From Plantago elongata (taxonomy: Eukaryota > Streptophyta > Magnoliopsida > Lamiales > Plantaginaceae), in assembly GCA_036897095.1 (NCBI GenBank), contig JAYMSP010000179.1:1-64000 (forward strand): a DNA stretch of 64,000 bases, given 5' to 3'. Within the stretch, counting starts at the first letter, position 1; each line of letters begins with the position of its first letter. The notes under the pieces are model-generated. The model saw only the letters and a list, made by a program, of their open reading frames with translations. It did not search any database and had not been told where the DNA came from. The translations under genes were made by a program, and so were the position numbers. This document shows positions 13,301 through 25,640 of this stretch, in pieces.

Positions 13301-13673
13301 CTACTAGACAATTTCATTTGCTTATGCGTCTATTATAAACAAAATATGCAGCTTTAAAGTACAACTTATTTACCATATATTTAAAAAGGACAAGCGTTCA
13401 ATAATTTACCCAAAAAACGAGCCAACACTTGTGCTATATCAAAAAGTTCATTCTCCGGTCCATCATGCCGAATATATATAATATAGAATGTTATATAAGA
13501 ACATCAAGAGGAGATGAAAATATATTCAGTGCTTTTCTTTTAAAGTTTGACCGGTGACGGTAAGAATGAGTTTAGGAATAATGAATGTCAAGATTGCTTA
13601 CCCCGTCCTCTCTTATTACCATTCCGGATGATTGGCCTAGACCATCTTTATCTCTTAGACAGTTCTCAACCAT
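10378..13673 (-). CDS. PHD-finger protein with CHR4/PICKLE-type SANT-like C-terminus, partly resolved
   Basis: Exons that join in phase from the start: 13602-13673 (MVENCLRDKDGLGQ...), 12949-13038, 12685-12786, 12460-12597 and 12003-12368. A PHD finger reads CVKCGDGGELLCCDHC then HIDC and CPDC; a second C-rich module follows (CEICKRGENLQSCDIC, YHLKC). The last exon, 10378-10738, needs two bases from a previous exon. It carries WSEDELDFLWIGVRRYG and DLSARWQLEELKI, a SANT-like domain as at the C-terminus of CHROMATIN REMODELING 4. PHD fingers read histone tails, so a nuclear chromatin role is likely. The link between 12003 and 10738 is unresolved; a candidate small exon at 11403-11471 (GVVEELETEMAYTPGGRAF) meets a stop in its expected phase. 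CHR4 has chromodomains and a SNF2 motor between these parts; none is visible here. Two separate genes remain possible. The first two coding exons are copies of one another. Confidence 0.72.
10739..12002 (-). other. Unresolved interval between PHD exons and SANT-like exon
   Basis: No chromodomain, SNF2 helicase motif or long open frame is visible in this 1.3 kb on the minus strand. It contains the second copy of a local repeat (10828-10905), a run of short AT-rich stretches and one possible exon ending at 11471 behind an AAAACAG acceptor. It is best read as one or two introns. Confidence 0.5.
10828..10905. repeat. Local duplicate, copy 2
   Basis: Partner of the segment at 9831-9905, in the same orientation, with scattered mismatches and a small insertion. 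It lies just upstream (in gene direction) of the SANT-like exon. Confidence 0.8.
12920..13570 (-). repeat. Tandem segmental duplication, copy 1 (contains exon 12949-13038)
   Basis: This segment aligns by eye with 13580-14190. Shared blocks include the exon end (CCCCGTCCTCTC on plus), the GTGGTATTG-type block after it, ATATGTTGTCA, and the TTTACC/TTCACC-TATTTAA block. The copies have diverged clearly, so the duplication is old, but the exon has stayed open in both. Confidence 0.72.
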
Positions 13674-14190
13674 TGTGAATGAATTATTTCAACTGCTCAA
13701 AAATGAAATATTAATAATTGTTGGCGGTATAAGCCATAAGGAAGTAACTACAGCCTACAGATATGATCTTAGAAACAGAAATAACAACCACTTCATAATG
13801 AAAGAAATGCAAGAGGATCACAAGTAGGATTTGCATTACAGAACTTCACCAAAAACACAGATGCAGGCAAATGTCATTGAATCTGAAGTTCTAAAACCTA
13901 AACTTAGAGCTTAAATGACAAAGAATATGTTGTCACCAAACCAACAGATGCAACTCTTTTATAGTCAAATCTATTTGCCTACGTGTCTTTAATAAAGTAA
14001 CGATATGGAAAGACAAAAAATTCAACTGATTCACCGTATTTAAGAAGCGGCAAGTTCTCTTTAGCATGCCCATTTATAGACAATAATTAGGTTATATAAA
14101 TGTCCATTCTTAAAGTGTAGCATATATGCCAATTGCCAAATGTGTATGGAACATCGTAATATAGAATGTGTGGAGTAAATAGGTGTAAAT
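13580..14190 (-). repeat. Tandem segmental duplication, copy 2 (contains exon 13602-13673)
   Basis: Partner of 12920-13570. Its exon encodes LRDKDGLGQSSGMVIREDG where the other encodes PRDNNSLGQSSTMTIGEDG. Both end with the same GACGGG-GT donor, in phase 0, so both can be spliced in series. This copy supplies the only in-frame ATG I see (13671-13673). Confidence 0.72.
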
Positions 14191-17100
14191 AGAACATAGA
14201 TTGTCGAAGGCATATGAAGCAATAAGTACAAAAAAAAAAAAAAAAAAGAATTGTAATGGCCCTATGGAAATGAACTTCTTGAAAACAATATGGAAATTAC
14301 ATGAAATAGAATATCACCAGATCTTGCAGATAACAATGGATATATTTAGTGATCCACCTGCAAAGGACTTCACCAGAGAGCTAAATCAGCATATCTACAT
14401 GAAACAAACACTGAAGCATAATGTACTGACACTGAGGCATAAGCAAGCATGGCACACTATGACAGATATGTGTTAGCTAGAGGAAAGTTAATTTAAAATG
14501 TGCACATTAATGGTCATAAAACCTACAGAATCAAAAGCATGATCTAGAAATGGGTAAAAGATGGATCACAGATTAATTTTAGATGAGCTTTGAAACAAAT
14601 TTAGTAGCACTTGACGCTCAAGCAATCTACTCGACTAGAATGCAACATGTTATACGTAAACCATACTCTTCAACATGATGTATGGGTTGTCAAAGGCAGC
14701 AAATATCTTGTCTTTTCTTTCATTGTGTATGTATTCATACAGTCAAGCAGTACAGATATCTATATAACTAAACTTTGGGTGTGGGTCTGGGTGTGGGTCT
14801 GGGTGGGGGGTGGAGGTAGGGGGGGTGCAACTTTCAGGAAGTCGTGGACCTTGTATAAGTTTCAGAGTGAACATGTCAAATAAATATCAAATTTTAAGGC
14901 TAACCTAAAATGAAGTTCCATATTGTGATTTTCCACTGAATGCAAACTCACAGAGAATCTCCCCTAATAGCCACGTATAACTCAGCTCTCACATATTTGC
15001 CGCGTAAAACTCTCCGACTTTGAAAAATTCAACTCTCACAGAATCTCCCATAGTTGGCGCGTAAAAAACCCTCGACTATGACAGCCACAGCTCTCATATA
15101 ATTTGAAATTCAATACTTATATCATCGAGTTATAACTTATAAATCTGTGTTACTCACTCCAAGTTTTTAGACAAAACAAGGTCATATGTATCACATCACC
15201 AATATCACTGGAAATTGAAGATCCAGTTAAAATCAACACATCAACATTCATGAAACAGAATAAATCTCTATACATCTTATTATACCATAAAAACTTTTTT
15301 TTTAAATCATACAAGAACCCTAGTTCTGACAGGATAGATCAGAAAGAAAACAAAAAGGTGGTCAGTTGCATCCAAATGCACCAACACATATCTGCTATAA
15401 ACTCGAAACTAAGCATTTCAACTTGATCAAGGCTTAAATCACAAAAAAAAAAAAAAGCCTCAAATCATGATGGAAGTCATTTAGCAAAATTCAGGCGGAT
15501 GCAAGACCAACAACCTTCAATAAAACCGGGAAAATACCAGAAGCTTAAACAGACAACTGACTGATCAAACCATGAACACTAATCGAAACAACAGAAAAAC
15601 CAAAATTGAGCTCGATTATCCTGTTACCTGTGTGAAAAGACTCAGATACTGTCCAAAGTGATGAACAAGCAATGAGAGCGGCACATATATATTAGGGCAG
15701 GGAAATAATTAAAGGGCCAAAAGTGGAGATAGCTGAGCAATAAATGAGCATGGATTGAAAAGGAAAAAAGTTAATCGATACACTCTATAGTAAGCTCATG
15801 AAAATCATCCTCAAAGTGATGCATTGAATTATAGAATCTCTGATTTTGAGTCAAGCATTACTTACATTGGTGCCATTCGAGCATCAGCTCCTGCCACGTG
15901 GCACCGCTTTCTTCAACTTTCTTCTCCTCCTCATGCTTGTCACGAAACAAGCTGAGAAACTCCTCCCACAGAATCTGCAAGGTTTTGAAGAAGAAGCCAA
16001 AATTGCAGTGCTTGTAAGAAATTCTGAGATATACTTTGATCAAAATCGCCATGGCACCGTTCAAAATTGTGGATTTCTTTCACTACCCAAGGGGCATTGA
16101 AGCTCTTCGGTTCATTATAATTTACAAAGCTTCCATGCCCTAAAAATGTTGTTACCAATTTCACTTTCACATGCTAGCATTTTCGAATTTCCAAATTCCA
16201 AGCTCCAGCATGTTCTGCCAATTTCACAAGGACTAATAAAAACCTGCTTCTGTCAATATCACCAGAAACCAATGGAACTTTTGACACTGTAATTCACTAT
16301 TTCAGTTTATTATCGTGTATTGAGGTCCCATAATAGCCATGGCTCATGAAGGTGTTTGTGTAATTTAACAAGGAAAAAAAAAACTCAGCAATATTATATA
16401 TCTTAGGATGGACTTTAAACTTCATAAGAGTTATATAATTCAATATTTATTTTACAATTTGTTATCAAATCGGATCTAAAATTAAATTTAAACTTTAATT
16501 TAGACTCGATTTAACATTTTTTTTCTTGATGAAATTTAGGTAAAAAGTGAACTTTAACGCGAATCTTAAAATATGGCATGAGTAGTCGTTTGAAAATACA
16601 AAATTATGTTACATCTGGCAACACGAACAACTAAAATTGCAATAATTGTCGATTGAATGGACTCGATTGCTGAAATTTAGTAACTTTTAATAGAGAAAAT
16701 TAGAGTAGAAGAGAAAGGTTGTTATGTGAGAGTTGACTTGTCACGTTCTTTGGTGAGGTCGCATAGGTCAGCCACATTACGGCGAGAAGCTCACCTTATT
16801 TGGGGCAGGTTAGCTGATCAGAGGTGCAATGCAAGAGATGACCTCAGTCAGCTTTCATGGGCAATCAGCGTGAATGAAATAGTGATTGGAGTACGATTCT
16901 AAATTGAATTTTCTCAATTCAAATTGTATCTAAAACAGTCATTTAGAGTTTATATTTCAAGTTCTGAAATTGCTTTCATAACATTTTCATTATTCAAACC
17001 GCAACTGACAGTCTGGCACAATCGAATATAGAAGGGCTTCCAGCAAACATGAATTAGCATAATTGACTGTTTCACTTAGCTTCAAAGTGGGTCAAAGTTT

Positions 17101-17392
17101 CCCTCGATCAATGACACAGAGAAGGGCCAATCTAAAGTTTCAACAAGATTATGTGATATAAATCCACAGTTACTATCATCTTATTAAGTAGTTTTACACA
17201 ATAGAATTTTCGAATGAATCCATCCACGCGGTGTGATTAACACACTGGCATTTCGAATGAATGTCTATACAACCACAAGTAGTTTTATATATGTGTGATA
17301 CAGAGTCAGCACACTTCCAGGAGCTAGCAACTTGCATCCCTTTCGCATCCCCCATACAGTCAATAGATATACATATACAAGTGCAAGGATGG
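13674..17392. other. Upstream region of the PHD/SANT gene and spacer
   Basis: The exon with the ATG at 13673 has an acceptor (GAGCAG) just upstream, so the 5' UTR should continue in an earlier exon within this region. I could not place that exon or the promoter. Short minus-strand frames at 15858-16170 (for example WEEFLSLFRDKHEEEKK, followed by a GTAAGT donor) are open but unrecognised. A G-rich tract lies at 14776-14827. Confidence 0.45.
14776..14827 (+). repeat. G-rich tract with quadruplex potential
   Basis: At least five runs of three or more G, separated by TGT, TCT or single T, followed by longer G runs. The spacing fits the G3+N1-7 quadruplex pattern on the plus strand. It is upstream of the PHD/SANT coding start and on the opposite strand. 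Confidence 0.8.
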
Positions 17393-18961
17393 TCACATCT
17401 TACTAGGAAGAACCAAGTACTTTGTATGGCGCCCTTGAGCAATAGTTTTGCCCGTCTTTTTATTTCTAAAGTCCACACTGACAACTGCAAGCGCCTTCCC
17501 CACACGCAATGCTTTGGACTCTATCTCAATTTCGTCCTGAAAAGAAGCAACAGAAAGAAGCAATAAAATATAACCATTGATCTACAAAGAGCACAAGATA
17601 TGAAAATTCATATCACAAATTGGGCCGCAGAGAGGGATTAAATGTCTGAAAATCAAGTATCTAACAATCACAAATCCACATATGATTAAACTGACCATGT
17701 TTATTTAGGAGGTGATGCAATTTTACGTGTGGAAAATTAATTGTAAATACATGCGGATACAAGAAAACTTATCAAGTTTGTGCTGTTTAGAAAACATCAA
17801 TAGCTAAGAAATTACACCCTGCTGTTGTTCTACCATAAGAATCTCTCTAAAATGCATAATTCTCTGAATCCAATGTTGATTCACTATTTGTTTTCAAGCG
17901 TCTGCCAGTATTTCATTGGGATGAAAACGGATGCTTAATGGAGACCAAATAGATAGCCAGAAAGGTTTAGATTTCTCAGGTTAAAACATTTCAGGTGTTT
18001 GATGAACCTTTACTTAATGGAAGACAATGAAACAAACGACATTTACACCAAACCATCCCAAACGGCCAAATCCATAAGACCGTAACAACATAACAAGTAC
18101 AAAATCATGATTCATGGGTCCATCAGTCGAGTTAAGCCAATTAAAAAGATCGTCATCATAAGCTTAGAGTATCAAAGTTAACATGTGTTAAGCTCAAAAA
18201 CATTCCTTTGCATGACAATATCAAATTATCAAATTATCAAATAATCAATCCAGTGAAGCTTAATGGATTTGCATATTAGAAAAGCAACCTTCATCATCTA
18301 GTCACTTAATTACAATCGAATAATGAACGAAAAACTAAAAATGACTCAGGCAAACATGCAGGTTGCACGAAGCTCTTACAAAATGGAAATTCCAGCAGTA
18401 AACAAGTTCAAAAGCTGCAGATAGTGAGAAAGAAAAAAAAGTATACCTACTTTACAGCAACAGAATCAACTACTGTAAAATTGACTAAATTCTAGATATG
18501 CACAAACACCACTAGGGTTTCAGAACGGAAACTTACACCAAGATAAGCTCCATCCAAGTAGGAGACATTAATCTCGACAGAGACACCAGTAGTTGTAGCT
18601 CCCATGGTGAAAATAACAGCCGAGCCTACTACATCCACCAGCGTCGCCGTAGCTCCGCCGTGTAACGAATTGCCGCTATTCTACAAAATCCCCAAATCAA
18701 TTCAACCGAATTAGACGAGTAATTATTGAATTGAGATGAAATCGAATTGGTAACGAGAGGGTAAAAGATGAAACTAACAAGGAGACGAGGAGTAACGGTT
18801 AAGGTGCAAACAACTCGGCCACGTTCGATGTGATCGATTTTGAGGCCTTGCATGACAATCGGCTCGATGAATCGTTCCGGCATTGAATCGACAATGGATT
18901 CATAATCGCTGCCTTCTTTCTCCACCAAACTCTTCACCCACTCCAAGCTCATCGTCACCAA
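17393..18961 (-). CDS. ACOT13-like hotdog-fold acyl-CoA thioesterase
   Basis: Three exons, 18779-18961, 18537-18680 and 17393-17536, join in phase 0 to give 156 residues. A second ATG three codons in (18952) is an alternative start. The 4HBT motif is clear: NSGNSLHGGATATLVDVVGS carries the Asn, the HGG turn and the Asp used by this family for thioester hydrolysis. The third exon supplies the later strands (VGKALAVVSVDFRNKKTGK, IAQGRHTKYLV). Small single-domain thioesterases of this type hydrolyse acyl-CoA or related thioesters. The exact substrate and compartment cannot be read from the sequence; no obvious transit peptide is present. It resembles Arabidopsis At1g04290 and relatives. Length is typical, and nothing looks broken. 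Confidence 0.94.
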
Positions 18962-20474
18962 TAATATCTCTGTTCTCTCAGCTTCAATTTGGTTGCGTTT
19001 TCTATTTCTTCATTATTTTGACTTAGGTTATACCGCTACAGTGTCGCAATAGGCAAGCAACTAGTAACTGTAGTAGCTAAAAGTAAAGGGAATTGAGCTG
19101 GTTTTGTTAACCACAGGGCAATTCATTGTGGTACTATTTTACCTTACTTTTAGTTTCCTGAATCACGTCTAATTATCACCCCATTTACCATATGCATTTC
19201 CTATTCAAATTGAATATTTTATAAAAAAAAAACTCAATTTTAATTTTAAAAAATCATTCAATTTCTATCTCAATCAGTTCATACATATTTATTTTCTTCT
19301 CCACCAAATTAAACAAGACTCTTCATATTATTTTACACTCAATTTCTCTACTACTCAATAATTTAAGGATGCATTATCTTTCTAGTAATAAAAATTATTT
19401 TCTTCTCCAACAAATTACATGTACGTATAAATTATTTTAGTATTTTTCACTAAAAATTAAGTGTCAATTTTAATATATAAATTCATCCGACATAAAATAA
19501 GTATAAGAAATCGACGAATCATGTAAAATTTAAGAATCTAGTAAATTAATAAATAAAGTATTTTCAAAATGTAAGATTGAAAATTTAATAATTTGTCGAA
19601 TGTCAGTGGAGATCAGATAATTCTAATATATAACGTTCATCTTTTAGTTTGTTACAAATAAAATTATTAATCACCATTAAATATCAAATTCTGGAACAAA
19701 TTTGGTCCAAAGTTTGGTTGTGTGGATTTTGATACATTGGAGAAGGGAAAGACAGTGAATTGATATAATATGATATGTGATTAACACTTTCTTTCTCTGT
19801 AGATATTAATAGAAACTGTTATTATTCGGATCATTTTCTAGGAAACGGGTCGAGTTGAAGATTGAATATTGTTCGAATTATAAAACCTCACGTCATTTCA
19901 GTTGGATTCATTCAGATTCGTTCGGATTTGAATTTTTGAATTACTGTCGGTCTCAAAATTTATATTCATTACTCGTAAATGTTAATATAGCATCAGTCCG
20001 AATGTCAAAATGTTTTCAGTAAGCCCGTTCCATGACTTGTGGATGTTGAGCTTTGGATGTTCAACAGTTCAACTGTCACCTGGATGGGTGACCGGAGTGA
20101 CAGTCTGCTGACCCACTAACTTTGAGTATTTTGGATCAGGATTGAATTCCCTTGGGTATTTTTGGTCTGTTTATGAGCAATTACCATCTCATATCAGAGG
20201 GACAAATTAACACTCAATCCGTCCCAAACGAGTATTCGAGCCCAGGGTAGAATAAAGAAGAAGACAAAACATAATGTGCATTGTACATAGAAATAAACAA
20301 TATGGCTTCTGATTCATTCACTCATAAAAAAAAGAAACAAAAAGGCTTACTGTACAAGAAGTAATATGCCCATTCATATCAGAGAGCATATACTGATCTG
20401 ATGGCATGATATGCCAAAAGGCAAAACTGAAAAATTCCTTATATAAACTTTGTACAACAGCATAAACTTCCTTG
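18962..20474. other. Spacer between thioesterase promoter and ATG13 3' end
   Basis: AT-rich sequence with no supported gene. The left end should be the thioesterase promoter and 5' UTR. At 20079-20095 a short block (CCTGGATGGGTGACCGG) resembles the 3' internal promoter part of plant 5S rRNA. The 3' UTR of ATG13 probably lies at about 20270-20474. Confidence 0.5.
20079..20095 (+). repeat. 5S rRNA-like box, possible Cassandra-type remnant
   Basis: The core GGATGGGTGACC is identical to the box C neighbourhood of plant 5S rRNA. The flanks do not continue as 5S. Cassandra TRIM elements carry 5S promoter sequence in their LTRs, so an old remnant is possible, but I see no LTR ends to support it. 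Confidence 0.25.
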
Positions 20475-23420
20475 CTATCCTCCAGGACCTTTACCCTGCT
20501 TCAAAAGTAAATCTTTCATGGCTCGAAACACACGGAGCTCTTCCAGAGCGTCAGCAGTAGTCTTGGATGAAGCAAGCACAGAAGACGTAACACTTACTGA
20601 ATCACTCTGTTGCCTTCCTGGTTCAGGCTCTCCAGTTAGTTCATTAGAATCCTGCCGCAGATAGTTCTTGAGCTTTGAATCTTGCAGAGAATGTGTTGTA
20701 GCAGAGATGTCTTGCCGGAGAGGTGGCGCTTTCTTCAGCATGCGAATAAGAGCACCAGCTGGCAGATCAAATGAACCTTGTCTGTGAAATTATTCTAGAC
20801 ATGTCAGATTGTATTAAGACATTCATACATCAAAAACAGGAGTCTGTAATTCAATTTTGATGCTTAAAACAAGTCTGAATAATAGAATCACTGCAAGGGG
20901 TAGAATGATTTCCCCAAATAGAAACACCAATGCAAATAAACACGAAAGGTGTACTTCAATAATTTTATAGGTCATCCAGTTTTAAGTCGGGATATCTATT
21001 GCAGCATATCAATCACCAACGTCATCAGCATAATCTGCCTTTTCCTTTCCAGAACAGCAATGTGCCCGGTGTGCATTCTCACCATTAAAATGACTAATTA
21101 CCACAGCACTCAAGAAGCAACCTACTATAACTTTCAGAAGAAAATGGCATGCCAACACTGACAGCTAATCATACTGGTTCAATATGTTAAATAATAATCC
21201 AGCATGTCAATGACATAATCACATTAGAAAGCAATGGACACAAATGTGATTGCTTAAAACTCAGCACATCTTATCAAAAGATTTTGAACACATCCTAACC
21301 AAAACCCCAAATTAGGATGTATTCAATAGAGATTGCGATATAGGTCCTTCCAAACTACTGTGAAGTCTGAACTCAGGGTGAATTTTTTCAATCAATTAAA
21401 ACATCAACCATTATTAAATTAAGTTGGATCTCAAGTGGTACACATGCAAAATATGCCATATCAAATTAAGTAATTAAGCGTAGCTTACATAAACAAATTC
21501 AACCAAACAAGTCAAAGTTAAGAATATATAATCTCAAAAAAACTGGAAGCAAGTAGCTTCCAGCAGCAAATTCACGTAATGTTGAGATACAGCAATCGGC
21601 AACCGTTACCAAATATCTCAGCATCCCAGAAACTGTCCTCAGATGACAGCAATCAACATGATCAAGAATAACAAAATATAAAATTGCAGTAGAAATTAAA
21701 ATTAATTACTACTATACAATCATTTCCAAAATCAGGCTGCACTATCTAACTTGCACTTAATAACATAAAAGTTCAATCAGAAGCGATCATGATCACCTGG
21801 AACATGGATCCATCATGTCCTCATCATCTATGACAAATGGTCCTGAAAAGTCAGTATCATCATAATCATCCTGGAAAGATAATCGACTGGAACTCCTTGA
21901 GAATGACTTCGCTGGAGAGCTATTATATGATGGTCTCACACTTGATACCTTTCCAGGCTCATCTCTACTGATCTGCATCAGACAAAAACTAGTTGTTCAA
22001 CTGATTGGAAGGGAATCAGGGAGTAATATACACTATCAACACAATATACCTTGGTAACAGGCATGTTTGTCTGATATAGTCCCCCACCTGTATCTCGCTT
22101 AGAAGGTGTGGCTCTAACAGCTTTCCCAGGAGACGAAGGAAGTATCATCTGATTGGTCAGCGATTGTACACTAGAAAGTCTAGATGTTGGTATGCTGACA
22201 GGAGCGCTATCACACCGAGAAAGAATCTTAGATGCCGGACTACAATGGGTGTAGGTGGGAGGTGATGGAGATGGTGATGGTGAAAAGTTAGGGGAAGGCC
22301 AATACTCATCATAGCTATGATCTTTTACATTAACAACAGGTGCTTCATCGTGCACATGTCGACGTAACCCTGGGGGAGGAAGGTGATGAGAATGTCGTCT
22401 TGAAATGGGGGCATGTGACTCAGAAAATGTGGATGAAGGAGAGGGGTTCACAGGAGGCGAAGGTGCCAAGTCATAACTCCAACTATGACGTCTAACAAAT
22501 GGAGATGAAGATGGCAAGCTCTGTGATGCAGAACCAGATGGGAACCTTTTCAGTGGTTCTGCCAATGGACTCCCAACATATTCTGGAATGAACTGGGGCG
22601 ACATGGGGGTTGAAGGTTCAGAACTCACATCAGCCACTGATGAACGATACATGACCGAGAGGCAAATCCTTCCGCAGGAAGTCTCAATTGGGGCAAAAAC
22701 GAAACGCTGCATATCTGCCTCTTCTCCACAGGTGAAAGGCTCCACGAAAGACGAAACACGGTGACCAATATTATACGACTTTATCTGAGGCGAGGAGACA
22801 AGATCACGAAACAACTTATAAGCAGGCAAGAGCCTTACTGTCAGGTACAAAGACCTCAGTGCCAAAATAGACTTCTTGTACACTTGAGAACTAGTGCAAC
22901 TTGACCTCTTACTCCCAAATGAACCGCCCCCAGTTCCACCACTCTTCTTACTCTCAAACTGCATAACCCACCTCTCAATAATATCTTCACTCTTGGCCTC
23001 ACGCCCAAAATCCTCATTGTCCGAACCATAGTAAAACCGTTCCTTCCCTGATAAATTCAGAGTGGGCACTCTATTCTGGGAGCAATTCAAAGGATCCCAA
23101 CTGCTAGGCCTATGCATTAACACCACATCAACTATCCTCGGTTCAAGATTACTCTGCCTCACAAAATCTATATTCTCAAACGCAGCAGGACAATCCCTAA
23201 GTGCTAGGTTAAACCACTTATCTCTTGGCCTAAAACTCGAGGAGGACGACGATGAAGATGGGGACGGCGACGACAAAACTTGCTCCCCACTATAATTTCG
23301 CGATGAAACATAAGGACACCGTGATTCCAGTACTATATGGAGGCTTTTCGCGAAAAACTCAGTAATAATCTGCTCCATTTTCGCACGCTCATTATGCGTA
23401 TTCCCATGACTAGATGACAT
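20475..23420 (-). CDS. ATG13: Autophagy-related protein 13
   Basis: Three exons, 22050-23420, 21797-21972 and 20475-20781, give 617 residues, the size of plant ATG13a/b. The N-terminal HORMA-type domain (to about residue 270) includes EQIITEFFAKSLHIVLESR, the WFNLALRDCP segment and RSLYLTVRLLPAYKLFRDL, which are hallmarks of ATG13. A long Ser/Pro-rich disordered middle follows, then an acidic block (SGPFVIDDEDMMDP) and a helical tail ending ELRVFRAMKDLLLKQ. ATG13 is the regulatory subunit of the ATG1 kinase complex that starts autophagosome formation and is a phosphorylation target of TOR. The Ser-rich middle fits heavy phosphoregulation, but no site is proven here. The start is the first ATG of the long open exon. 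A TTGCTAG acceptor a few bases upstream suggests a leader intron. Confidence 0.95.
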
Positions 23421-24539
23421 ACTGGTCTAGCAAGCAACAGCACAAAATCAACCCCAAACAACAAAATCAACTCAACTCACCCTAATACAACAATACCCCA
23501 GTTTCTCACCGATCCAGTAAACTCGAAGCTGGGTAACTAACTGTAGAAATCAGAATCGAACTAAATACTGCCCAACAAGAAGAAGCGAGCAAAATCCAAA
23601 ATTGGGCTCGAAATCAGACAAAAAACATTGTCTAACAAGAAGATTAACTTGTACGAATAGCAACAGTAGACTTACTTCCAACAAGGTCGAGTCGAGAGAG
23701 TAAAGACTGTCTTTTTGGTATATTACACGCCTATCAGCCTATGTACGTCTAGCAATCTGACTATATGTGCTGAAGTTGTGTATTTACATACTATTGTAGT
23801 ATTGTATTGTGTCGATGAGTAGAGAGAAGAAAATTTGATGCATGAATTTACCAAGGAAGAAGATTGTGTGTGAGAGAGAGATGGGAGGCCAGAAGAGTTC
23901 CGCTTACTTTTCAGTTTGTGAATGAAACATGTGTTTACTCCATTACTTGCGTCTTTGAATCCGAATCCAATTGTGTCGTCTTGTTATAATTTGGATCGGA
24001 AGGGTTTGGGAAGGAAAGAAAGAAAATAGGAGTGACTAGTGAGTTTAACAAGGACCCGGCCAGTCTCAGTCAGATAGAGTTGGACGGATTTAAAAACTAA
24101 ATTCATATTTGCATCAATATTAATGTACCTTTTAAATTTGAACGAATTACATATTTAATTTCAAACTGACAATAACTAGTTTACTTTAAATAATAAATTG
24201 GAAGGAAAGTATAAGCTGAATTAATCGAAAAATAAGATAGTTAAACTTATGTAAACAATGTGATCATGGTGTCGGCCTTCATCCACTATAATAATATTGA
24301 GTCTTTATTTATGTTATCTATTAAAAATGTAAAAATACGACTACTCATAACATATATGCTTTGAAAGGGGCCGATATGACATTTACATGTTCGGGACTCG
24401 ACAAGTTGATAACATACATGTTATATGTTAGTTAGTAGTGATATACATTTTTTTTAATTGTATCTCTCAAACCGAACCAAAATACAGCATAATCAAATGA
24501 TTGTTCCCAACAATCTCAGCGGTGGCATTTGACACATAC

Positions 24540-25640
24540 TACTACGGGGTTGTGAACTATCCCATTTTATAGTTGAGTAATCGTTCAAATTGAAGTTTTC
24601 AATTTGAAATTATTCCATCCCTAATGTTCATTTACCCTTATAATCTAGTTCAAAATTTTAGTTTATCCTACTCTATAGTAGCTTTAATTATAATGTTGTT
24701 TAATTACTCTTTCAAGTAGAGTTCATAATTTGAAATTATCTCATCATTGTGCTTGATGATGGTTTGCAGTTAGGAATATATTTGCCAAGTTAAAATTATT
24801 TCATCCAAGAGTTGAGTTTGCCCATCATATTGATTTCTAAAATTTGAATTATTTCTTTCGTAAAATTCAGTTACCTTTCGAATTGAATTGTCAAATTACA
24901 ATCATCACATTCTTAGAGTTGGTTGACATTCTAACTGGATTATCATGTTTTAAAAGTCACAATTACAAAATTGGTTTACCAAATAGAGTTTGTAAGTAAG
25001 AATTATTTGATTATTAGATTACTTATTCACATAATGTAGTTAGCACTTATAATTAAGTTCTCAAGTCATATTTACTCCATTTAACATGTTAGTAAGTTGA
25101 GAATTAATATTATTAGTTTATTTTCTCAAATAGTGTGGTTTGTCATATATTCAAAGCTGAGATTGCCCGTCAAGTTTGTCTCCAAGATGGGGATATCCGT
25201 TTTTTGAAGTATTTTTTTCAATATAGTATGGTATAATCTTTTTATATAGTTCCCAAATTATACTTATTCCAAACTTTTAGTTTGTTTTCCTTAATTGAGT
25301 TCTCAAATGAAACCATCAAAATTTTAAAGTACTTTGCACATATTGTGGTTTATATTTCTAACGGAGTTTTCAAATTCGAATTATTTAAGTCATATAAAAT
25401 GTTTACCATTTGAATTGAGTTTCTAAATTGAATACCCATCTTTAGAGTTTATAAGTTTACCACTTCAAGTTGAGTTTTCAAGTTGAATTTTTTCATTCAT
25501 AAAATTCGTTTATACATCGAATTGAGTTTGTAATCTCTTACTTAACTACCTAAATTAGATATTTGTAAAATCAACCCTGGTTAAATGGTCATTTTCTTAA
25601 GTTTAAGACTCACAATTCGAATTACCAATAATTCCGTAGT
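24540..25640. repeat. Degenerate tandem repeat, about 55-65 bp period
   Basis: Variants of GAGTTTTCAAATTGAA followed by TTATTTCATC and then GTTTACC recur at roughly 55-65 bp spacing across the tract. Units are poorly preserved, so the array is old. The repeat is not coding. Confidence 0.6.

Noticed and set aside
14201-14476. Plus-strand frame of 91 codons starting at a poly(A) run
   Set aside because: It lies opposite the duplicated intron region, has no homologous appearance, and its start is in a homopolymer.
15858-16170. Minus-strand frames reading WEEFLSLFRDKHEEEKK with a GTAAGT donor
   Set aside because: Open and with plausible splice sites, but no family is recognised and it does not join in phase to the PHD exons.
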